This document shows, piece by piece, positions 52,795 to 64,000 of a DNA stretch of 64,000 nucleotides. Made by a program: the position numbers and the translations under genes. Position 1 is the stretch's first letter, and the number at the start of each line of letters is the position of its first letter. The notes beneath the pieces are model-generated. The model did no database searches and was not told the DNA's origin. It worked only from the letters and a program-made list of their open reading frames with translations. The DNA is from JAIVGV01 sp031425275 (lineage in GTDB: Bacteria > Acidobacteriota > Blastocatellia > Pyrinomonadales > Pyrinomonadaceae), in assembly GCA_031425275.1 (NCBI GenBank), contig JANPJA010000091.1:89527-153526 (forward strand). Direction: 5' to 3'.

Positions 52795-52849
52795 GCGAGA
52801 CGATCATACCGGCGTCGGCGGGTGACGCCGGCGGCGCATAATAAAAGGA

Positions 52850-52883
52850 CGGGGCGGGGACGATTCCCCGCCCCGCTTTTTTT
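52850..52883 (+). terminator. Intrinsic terminator of the metallophosphoesterase gene
   Basis: CGGGGCGGGGA and TCCCCGCCCCG form a perfect 11-bp stem with a 4-nt loop, followed by C and seven T residues, 56 bp past the stop. Confidence 0.92.
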
Positions 52884-52924
52884 AGGATTGCCTCCGCCGG
52901 TTATGCAAGGGCTAGCGGGGTCGT

Positions 52925-53170
52925 CTATTCAGTATAGAAGTGCGGCCGAAGCTCTCCTTCGGGTACGTAGCGGAGTGCCTGACGGTAAATTGCGCGAGTG
53001 GTGCCGGCGTCCAGTTCGGCGTGGGCGGGGATGGTGAGAGTTTGCCGAGAGCCGTCCGGCAACACGCGCCGGAGCTTGACGTGGCTGCCGCGCTGCGCCA
53101 CCTGCTCAAAGCCGAGTGAGGCAAAAACCTTAAAGACCTCACCGCCGGTGAGTCTTTTAAGCTTTGGCAT
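52925..53170 (-). CDS. hicA: HicA-type mRNA interferase toxin
   Basis: 81 aa. dsRBD-like fold with LTGGEVFKVFASLGFEQVAQ and the catalytic His in RGSHVKLRR, then DGSRQTLTIPAH. HicA toxins cut mRNA until bound by HicB. It is slightly longer than the usual 60-80 aa because of a C-terminal tail (LRPHFYTE). Its ATG overlaps the end of the antitoxin gene by 14 bp, so antitoxin is made first from a shared mRNA. Confidence 0.88.
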   Translation of the reverse strand: MPKLKRLTGGEVFKVFASLGFEQVAQRGSHVKLRRVLPDGSRQTLTIPAHAELDAGTTRAIYRQALRYVPEGELRPHFYTE

Positions 53171-53390
53171 AGGCTAAGGGATCAAGCTCAAAGCTCGCGA
53201 GGAAGGAGGGGTGCGGGTCAAGCTCAAACTCGCTGAAGTCTTCATCCTCAAGATGGAGCGAGATCGCCTCTTCAAGATTTTCTTTTAGCTCGTCGAGGGT
53301 TCTCCCCTGCGTGACGATGGGCAGGTCAAGACACTCCGCGACGTAGTGGGTTTCGCCCTTTGTGATGTGGACATGGATGATGCGCTTCAT
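53157..53390 (-). CDS. hicB: HicB-type antitoxin, short form
   Basis: 77 aa from the ATG at 53390 (MKRIIHVHITKGETHYVAEC); the open frame before it is not coding. It has the partial RNase H-like HicB fold with YVAECLDLPIVTQGRTLDEL and LKENLEEAISLHLED. There is no helix-turn-helix or ribbon-helix-helix DNA-binding extension, so autoregulation must rely on another route or be absent. It neutralises the overlapping HicA. Confidence 0.88.
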   Translation of the reverse strand: MKRIIHVHITKGETHYVAECLDLPIVTQGRTLDELKENLEEAISLHLEDEDFSEFELDPHPSFLASFELDPLAYAKA

Positions 53391-53497
53391 GGCCTCATAT
53401 TGTGTGTCACGGCTAGAAAAAAGCAAAGCCGCCGCGCCCGTGACTGCGGCGCGGCGGCTCTAGCAATTCAACCCGCCATCGCGGGGTGAATCAGGCT

Positions 53498-54721
53498 TTA
53501 CTGGCAACCGATGGCGGCGCGGATCGAGGCCGCCTCGGTCGTGAGCTGGGCGGCCTGCGCGGCGGAGAGCTTCTTGCCCGACTGCGCGTTGGCGTGGTTG
53601 ATGAAGTCCGCGAGGCGGGCGCATCCGGTCGCGTTGTCGCCCGCGTTGACGGCGTCGAGCGCGGCGCGCAGCTTGACGGTCAGACTGTTCGTCGTGCCGA
53701 ACGGCAGGTTGAAGCCGCGCACCACGCCGATCAGGTTGTTGATGCGCTCGGCCGGCGTCGGCTGCTCCGGCTCGGGGTCGGGGTCGTTCGCGACCGGCCG
53801 CCACGCGGAGCCGACGCTCGAAGGCGTGTCGGTGTCCACGAGGTTGCCGCCGTTCGCGTCCGAGACGAAGACGCCTTTGCGCTCGCCGACGCGCTCGCCG
53901 TTCGCGTCGAGGATGAACTCGAACTTGTAGTAAGAGAGGCGCGTGCCGTCGGGCGAGTAGGCCGGGGCGTAGTGATCGTGATCCTGCCCCGTCGTGACGT
54001 TCGACTCGACGTTGCTGCCGTCGGCGGACACGGTCGAGATGTTGCGCGAGTCGCTGAAGGCGACGCGAGTGCCGTCGGGCGAGTAGGCGGGCTGGACGGG
54101 GCTGTTGGCGGCGCGATAGGTCAGGCGCACGACCGCGCCGGTCGCGATTTCGACCGTGTAGATTTCCGTGTCGCCGTCCTCGGTGTCGCCGGAGAAGGCG
54201 ATCTTCTTCCCGTCGGGCGACCAACTGGGCTGCTGCGTGGCGGTGAAGGCGAAGCCGCCGATGGCGAGCGGGGCCTCGTTCGTGCCGTCGGCGTTCATCA
54301 GATAGACGCGGGGGCTGCCGCCGCGCATGGAGGTGAAGGCGATCTGGTTGCCGTCGGGCGAGTAGGCCGCCTCGAAGTCCTGATCGGTGTCGGTGAGCCG
54401 CACCGGCGCGCCGCCCGCCACGCCGACCGTGCAGATGTTCTGCTCCTCGGAGCCGCGGCAGGTGAAGGCGAGCTTCGTCGCGTCGGGCGACCAGCTCGGA
54501 TCGAAGGCGATGTAGAAGGAGGTGTTGACGGTCTGCTTGTTGCCGCCGTCGGCGTCCATGATGATGAGTTGGCCGCCGTTGTCGGTGGCGATCTTGTCGG
54601 GCGTCGGCCCTTGCGCCGCGGCCGGCGGGATAAGGACGGAAGCGACGGCGAGCAGCAGGGCCGCGGCCAGTGTGTGCGCGCCGAAGCGGTTGCGGCGCTT
54701 GGACGTGTTCGCGTTGAGCAT
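53498..54721 (-). CDS. Secreted TolB-like PD40 beta-propeller with C-terminal FIMAH-type domain
   Basis: 407 aa from the ATG at 54721, which follows GGAGGAAAAG. Signal peptide 1-36 (LAAALLLAVASVLIPPAAAQ). Six or more WD40-like PD40 blades with repeated SYSPDGTRVAFS, FDPSWSPDATKLAFTC and AYSPDGNQIAFTS elements. After a Pro/Glu linker, residues 325-407 are an alpha-helical domain (INNLIGVVRGFNLPFG, LTVKLRAALDAVNAGD, CARLADFINHANAQSGKKLS) matching the FIMAH domain seen at the end of exported proteins. The pattern of two Cys (ATGCARL, AIGCQ) fits a disulfide there. Role unknown; binding of partners or polymers is likely. Confidence 0.87.
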   Translation of the reverse strand: MLNANTSKRRNRFGAHTLAAALLLAVASVLIPPAAAQGPTPDKIATDNGGQLIIMDADGGNKQTVNTSFYIAFDPSWSPDATKLAFTCRGSEEQNICTVGVAGGAPVRLTDTDQDFEAAYSPDGNQIAFTSMRGGSPRVYLMNADGTNEAPLAIGGFAFTATQQPSWSPDGKKIAFSGDTEDGDTEIYTVEIATGAVVRLTYRAANSPVQPAYSPDGTRVAFSDSRNISTVSADGSNVESNVTTGQDHDHYAPAYSPDGTRLSYYKFEFILDANGERVGERKGVFVSDANGGNLVDTDTPSSVGSAWRPVANDPDPEPEQPTPAERINNLIGVVRGFNLPFGTTNSLTVKLRAALDAVNAGDNATGCARLADFINHANAQSGKKLSAAQAAQLTTEAASIRAAIGCQ

Positions 54722-54907
54722 GACTTTTCCTCCGTGTGTCTGAGCCAATAAAATTAAAGTTCGGAACCGGCGGCGGCGCTGTTATCAGTATGAATCGGCC
54801 GCGTGCCCGGTCAGATAAATCGTCCTCAGCATCAAACGCGCAAAGACCACGGCGGGTGGGATCAGGGCGCGAGAAATTATTTCCTGCCGCGCGCCCCCCA
54901 TGTGAAA

Positions 54908-54962
54908 AGGGTCGGGCCTCGCGGGCGCAAAACTTTTTTTTGCGCCCGCGAGGCCCGACCCT
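54908..54962 (-). terminator. Long perfect hairpin behind the BNR-repeat giant
   Basis: The left arm beginning AGGGTCGGGCCTCGCGGGCG at 54908 is complementary to 54939-54962 with no mismatch over 22 bp, around a T-rich loop. On the minus strand the stem is followed by TTTTCAC. It lies 21 bp past the stop of the BNR/VPS10 gene. Confidence 0.82.
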
Positions 54963-54982
54963 CAAACCGTCCTGACAGTCCT

Positions 54983-58132
<3,150 letters not shown>

Positions 58133-58333
58133 CAGGGGTGGGCTTCCTTTCAAATGTTGGTTGAGCGGATGGAATGCTAACTGAATCGGGAGCGAAAACT
58201 TGCGTGAGCGATTAATACGCGCACGACCCGGTAACGGTTTCGCCCGCCAAGCTAGCAGTTAAAAACGGGGCGCGCAACTTTTCCACTTTTGCGCGCTCGA
58301 ACCAATGAGCGTCGGCGGGGCGGCGGGGTCGCT

Positions 58334-59293
58334 TTAAGAACTGGCGTGGATTTCCGTCTCAAGCACGCCCGACTGCTTCGGCCGCCGCCTCGTCAGCAGT
58401 ATCCCCGCGATGATGAGCGCGGCCCCGGCGGCTTGCGCGAGGGTGGGCCGCTCGCCGAGGACGGGCCACGAGACGAGCGCGGCGACGACCGGGATGAGAC
58501 ACGAATAGACGGAGGTGCGGCTGCTGCCCACCGCGCGCACGCTCGCGTTCCAGATGGCGTAGGCGATGACGAGCGCGAACACGGCGGCGTACGCCAGCCC
58601 GGCCCACGCCCGCCACGAAACCGCGAGCCAACCGCCTTGCGCCAACTGCGGCGCGCCCGCGATCAGCAGGCCGGGCGTGCCCGCGAGCATCGTCAGAGCC
58701 GTGATGCGCAGCGGCGAGATGCCCGCCCCGAGCGAGCGCACGCCCAGCGTGTAGCACGCCCAGAACAGCGACGAGCAGAGGACTAACAAATCCCCGCCGA
58801 GCGTGTCGAGCGAGAGCGCGACGCCGCGCGACGCCAGCACCAACACTATCCCCGCGAAGGCGAGCGCGATGCCGCCCCCGACGTAGCGCGTGATGCGCTC
58901 GATCCGCAACAGCGCGCCGAGCAGCGCGACGATGACGGGCGTCGTCGAGATGAGGAGCGCGGTGTTGCCGGCCGTCGTGAGGTCGAGGCCGACGATGAAG
59001 AGCAGTTGGTAAATGGTGTTGCCGACGAGTCCGAGGCCGACGAGTTTCCACACACCCCCGCGCGGCGGGGCGAGCGAGCCTTCGCGCACATAGACGATGA
59101 GGGCGAGGAGGAGGGCCGCCGCCGTGAAGCGCAGCGCCGTGAAGGCGAGCAGCGGAAACTCCGCGAGCGACAATTTGACGACGGCGAAGTTCGCGCCCCA
59201 GATGAGCACGACGAGCAGCATCCCGGAGTCGGTCGCCGTGAAGCCGCGCTCGCCCTCTGCGGGTTCGTTCGTGGTGGTCTGTGCGTCGCTCAA
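58334..59293 (-). CDS. EamA-family (DMT) permease
   Basis: 319 aa with ten hydrophobic segments in two EamA repeats: residues 25-150 (MLLVVLIWGANFAVVKLSL, LLAFTALRFTAAALLLAL) and 165-300 (LLVLCSSLFWACYTLGVRSL, SCLIPVVAALVSWPVLGE). The WGANF and P-V-A-x-L motifs of drug/metabolite transporters are present. It probably exports an amino acid or other small metabolite across the inner membrane; substrate unknown. It lies 46 bp after a second EamA gene, same strand, suggesting an operon. Confidence 0.88.
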   Translation of the reverse strand: MSDAQTTTNEPAEGERGFTATDSGMLLVVLIWGANFAVVKLSLAEFPLLAFTALRFTAAALLLALIVYVREGSLAPPRGGVWKLVGLGLVGNTIYQLLFIVGLDLTTAGNTALLISTTPVIVALLGALLRIERITRYVGGGIALAFAGIVLVLASRGVALSLDTLGGDLLVLCSSLFWACYTLGVRSLGAGISPLRITALTMLAGTPGLLIAGAPQLAQGGWLAVSWRAWAGLAYAAVFALVIAYAIWNASVRAVGSSRTSVYSCLIPVVAALVSWPVLGERPTLAQAAGAALIIAGILLTRRRPKQSGVLETEIHASS

Positions 59294-59339
59294 ATTGGAA
59301 GAAGCATACTGTAAGCCGCCCCGAACCGCCGAACAACTC

Positions 59340-60287
59340 TCAAGCCGTCGTGTGGATCGACGCGCCCCGGCGCTGGAGCGGGCTGTGGAGGAGGAGCCAC
59401 GCCGTCGGCGCGACCACGAGCAGGATGCCGGCCACGGTCAGCGCGTCGAAACGCTGCTTCCAGAAAACGAGATCGAACAAGCACGCGAAGACGATCTGCG
59501 TCAGCCCGACGACCGCCACCTTCGACGGGTGGCCGAGCGCGAACGCCCGCGTCATGCCGAGTTGCCCCACAGTCCCCGCGAGGCCGACGCCGACGAGCGT
59601 CGCCGCGAGTCGCCAGTCGCCGAGCCGCGCGCCGCCGAAGTCCGCGCCCGTCGCTAAAAAGAACGCGAGCGCGACGATTGTGGAGACGACGGCGAAGTGG
59701 ACGACGACGGCGCGCGGATCGACGCCGCTCAGACGGTTCAACCCGATCACCCCGACCGCCCAGCAGAAGGCGTGCGCGAGCGCGGCCGCGACCGCGAGAC
59801 CCCCGCCCGCCACGTGCGGACGCTGGATGAGGACGACGCCCGCGATGGCCGCCGCGATGGCGAACCAGATTTGCGCCGTCGGCCGGTAGCCCAAGAGCAG
59901 CCACGCGAGTAGGGCCACCCAGACGGGCACGGTGTTCGACAGCGTCAGCGACGTTGAGACGGGGAGGTGCGTGAGCGAGTAGAAGGAGAAGAGGATGCCG
60001 AGACTGCCCGATAGACTTCGTATCCAGAGCGTGGCGGGCCGTAAAAAGACGAGCCGCACGCCGGCCGCCCGCGCGATGGCGACGGAGAGGGCGAGCGCGA
60101 CGGACGTGCGCGCGACGGCCACGAGTTGCCAACTGCACCACCCGCCCGCCAGATGCCCCAGCTCGCCCATCACCGCGAAGGCCAGCGCGCCCCACAGCAT
60201 CGACAGGTAAGCCGACCCGGCGTGATCCTCCGCGGCCCGCTTTTCCGCGCCGCCGGCGGCGTCCGCTGTTGTCAGTTCGGCCCCCAT
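59340..60287 (-). CDS. EamA-family (DMT) permease
   Basis: 315 aa from the ATG at 60287 (MGAELTTADA); a TTG 16 codons upstream is in frame but less likely. Ten membrane segments in two EamA repeats (LWGALAFAVMGELGHLAGG, SFYSLTHLPVSTSLTLSNTV, PVWVALLAWLLLGYRP; then FCWAVGVIGLNRLSG, GTVGQLGMTRAFALGHPSKV, VAVVGLTQIVFACLFDLVFW in pieces). Only distant similarity to its downstream neighbour, so they are paralogues rather than a fresh duplicate; the two could act singly or as a pair. Substrate unknown. The copper genes lie 54 bp upstream on the same strand. Confidence 0.87.
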   Translation of the reverse strand: MGAELTTADAAGGAEKRAAEDHAGSAYLSMLWGALAFAVMGELGHLAGGWCSWQLVAVARTSVALALSVAIARAAGVRLVFLRPATLWIRSLSGSLGILFSFYSLTHLPVSTSLTLSNTVPVWVALLAWLLLGYRPTAQIWFAIAAAIAGVVLIQRPHVAGGGLAVAAALAHAFCWAVGVIGLNRLSGVDPRAVVVHFAVVSTIVALAFFLATGADFGGARLGDWRLAATLVGVGLAGTVGQLGMTRAFALGHPSKVAVVGLTQIVFACLFDLVFWKQRFDALTVAGILLVVAPTAWLLLHSPLQRRGASIHTTA

Positions 60288-60341
60288 CAAGTTGTCGGTA
60301 AACTCGCGCCGCGCATCGTCGCGCCGCCCCCGCAAAGAAAA

Positions 60342-60722
60342 TTATTTCGGCTCCACGACGAGTTTGCCGCGCAGCATGTTCATGCCGCAAGTGAAGGTGA
60401 ACTCGCCCGCGCGCTCCGGCGTGAACTCGACGGGCGTCGTTTTGAAGGCGGGCAAATCGCGCGCGATGTGGAAGTCGCCGAAGACGACTTGCGCGCTGCA
60501 CGAGGCCGTCTCCTCGCGGCGGAAGTTGAGTCGCACGGGCATCCCCTGTCTGACGACGATCACGTCGGGCGAGTAGCCGCCCTTGACCGTCACATCGATC
60601 TCCTGCACGCCGGAGTCGCGCGCAACGGCCGCGACGCGCTCGCGCTCGCCGAAGAAATACCAGAGGACGAAGCTGATGAGGGCGGCCCCGCCCGCGACGA
60701 CTGCGATCTCAATCGCGTCCAT
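60342..60722 (-). CDS. Membrane-anchored cupredoxin-domain protein
   Basis: 126 aa. One N-terminal membrane segment (IAVVAGGAALISFVLWYFFG), then a cupredoxin fold (45-126) of the EfeO/COX2-like type: VTVKGGYSPDVIVVRQG, LNFRREETASCSAQVVF, and TFTCGMNMLRGKLVVE. A type-1 like copper site could use the Cys and Met of CGMNM and the His in FGDFHIARD. An AAGGAGA lies 6 nt before the ATG, only 17 bp after copA. It likely takes up or hands over copper outside the membrane for the CopA pump. Confidence 0.88.
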   Translation of the reverse strand: MDAIEIAVVAGGAALISFVLWYFFGERERVAAVARDSGVQEIDVTVKGGYSPDVIVVRQGMPVRLNFRREETASCSAQVVFGDFHIARDLPAFKTTPVEFTPERAGEFTFTCGMNMLRGKLVVEPK

Positions 60723-60739
60723 TACTTATCTCCTTTTCA

Positions 60740-63300
<2,561 letters not shown>

Positions 63301-63304
<4 letters not shown>

Positions 63305-63804
63305 GATTTCCCTTTCTGTCGCCCCGCGAGCCTGCGTGTTGACTTCGGCTCCGTGATCGTCGTGCCCTCGATGAGGCCGCAGACGTGGCCCGCCACGTCG
63401 CCCGCCTCGTCCCACCCGGCGAGCGCGGCGGCTAGTTCTTTGCGGTAGCGGCGCATCTCGGCCATGCGCTCGTCGAGTTCCGCGAGGCGGCGGCGGACGA
63501 CCTCGCGCACCTCGGCGCAAGGACTCTGGCCCGCGCGCCGCTCCGCGATGACGCGCCTGATCTCTTCGAGCGAGAAGCCGAGCACCTGCGCGCGACGGAT
63601 GAAGGCGAGACGCTCCAACACCTCCGCGCCGTAAACGCGGTAGCCGCTCTCGGTGCGCGAAGGGCGATCGAGCAGCCCGCTCTTCTCGTAGAACCTGAGC
63701 GCCTCGACCCCGACCCCGCTTTGCTTCGCCACCTCGCCGATCTTGAGCGCGCGACCCGCGCCGGCCACTTCACGCTCGTCAAATCGAATCGCCGTTCTTC
63801 TCAT
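63301..63804 (-). CDS. MerR-family metal-responsive regulator
   Basis: 167 aa. An N-terminal winged helix (20-90: LKIGEVAKQSGVGVEALRFY, GLLDRPSRTESGYRVYG) and a long dimerisation helix. The metal site shows SPCAEVREVV and a second Cys in GHVCGLIEG, spacing more like the ZntR/CadR/PbrR group than the two close Cys of CueR. Yet it is coupled to a copper-type CopA. The first 18 residues extend beyond the usual MerR start. The ATG lies 7 nt after the -10 hexamer, so the mRNA is probably leaderless. The operator at 63812-63843 is expected to be its own. Confidence 0.92.
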
Positions 63805-63811
63805 GGGTCAT

Positions 63812-63843
63812 ATCATAAACCCTGGACTCGACTACAGAGTCAA
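63812..63843 (-). promoter_or_regulatory. MerR-type operator-promoter of the copper operon
   Basis: On the minus strand: -35 TTGACT (63843-63838), a 20-bp spacer and -10 TATGAT (63817-63812). The spacer is largely filled by the dyad ACTCTGTAGTC/GAGTCCAGGGT (63840-63819), close to ZntR-type operators (ACTCTGGAGTC/GACTCCAGAGT). The over-long spacer with a dyad is the hallmark of MerR-activated promoters. Confidence 0.85.
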
Positions 63844-63951
63844 GCAGAAAACATCAACTCCGCCCGCGGCGGTTTTTGACGCTCGTCGGCGAACTTTCGT
63901 TCGACGCGATATGGGGCGGTTACAATTGAGTATAGTGGACGGCAGGATTCA

Positions 63952-64000
63952 CCGCAGAGACGCGGAGGACGCGGAGGGGGCGCAGAGAAGAAGTTGTCTT
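63952..64000. repeat. Family A palindrome, cut by the window edge
   Basis: A left arm TTCACCGCAGAGACGCGGAG continuing in CGCAGAG-type blocks, then GAAGAAGTTGTCTT, the same core as the copy at 13227-13240. The right arm lies outside the window. Confidence 0.85.

Overview
The window is a 64 kb stretch of a G+C-rich bacterial chromosome (roughly 65-70% by eye) with no rRNA, tRNA, CRISPR or prophage visible. The gene content suggests Acidobacteriota, perhaps Blastocatellia, but this is inference from gene style only: an ECF sigma factor next to a Ser/Thr kinase-TPR giant, secreted S8 and S9 peptidases, a BNR/VPS10-type giant exoprotein, PD40 and PQQ beta-propellers, and lipoproteins.

Layout. 1-10.6 kb (minus strand): a truncated FN3 surface protein, an RluA-family pseudouridine synthase, an acyl-CoA ligase/carrier/acyltransferase fusion, the helicase HrpB and a CvpA-CAP fusion. 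11-23.6 kb: polyphosphate kinase, then a glycogen/trehalose block of treZ and an amylo-1,6-glucosidase (plus strand) converging on a small Cys protein, glgX and treY (minus strand). Together these genes debranch glucans and convert maltodextrin ends to trehalose. 23.7-34 kb: a secreted NTF2-like protein, two subtilases, a Crp/Fnr regulator and an S9 peptidase. 34-41.4 kb: a SET-domain protein, a lipoprotein, cardiolipin synthase, a PQQ propeller protein, a low-GC membrane gene in a cassette-like setting, and phosphoglucomutase. 41.4-43.2 kb: a low-GC type II restriction-modification pair. 43.5-49.2 kb: msrA, the ECF sigma factor and the kinase. 49.3-58.1 kb: an O-methyltransferase, a metallophosphoesterase behind a sigma54-type promoter, a HicBA toxin-antitoxin pair and two large secreted beta-propeller proteins. 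58.3-63.8 kb: two EamA permeases and a merR-copA-cupredoxin copper operon with a recognisable MerR-type operator.

The most unusual signal is not a gene. At least a dozen intergenic sites carry long inverted repeats whose arms are built of short tandem units. In six sequence families the unit is exactly 7 bp (GTCAGTG, TTAGCTG, GCGGATG, GTTTTCA, CGTGAAC/CGTAAAT, TGATATT/AATCTCA). A seventh family is made of CGCAGAG blocks with variable spacing. Sequences differ between families, but the design is shared: near-perfect arms, a short unrelated core, and a position beside gene ends. One copy, with perfect 31-bp arms, sits in frame inside the RluA-family gene just before its catalytic motif. Another has been read through as a false N-terminus of hrpB. 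These look like a class of small dispersed palindromic elements, comparable in unit size to the heptanucleotide STRR repeats of cyanobacteria and in the coding insertion to Rickettsia palindromic elements.
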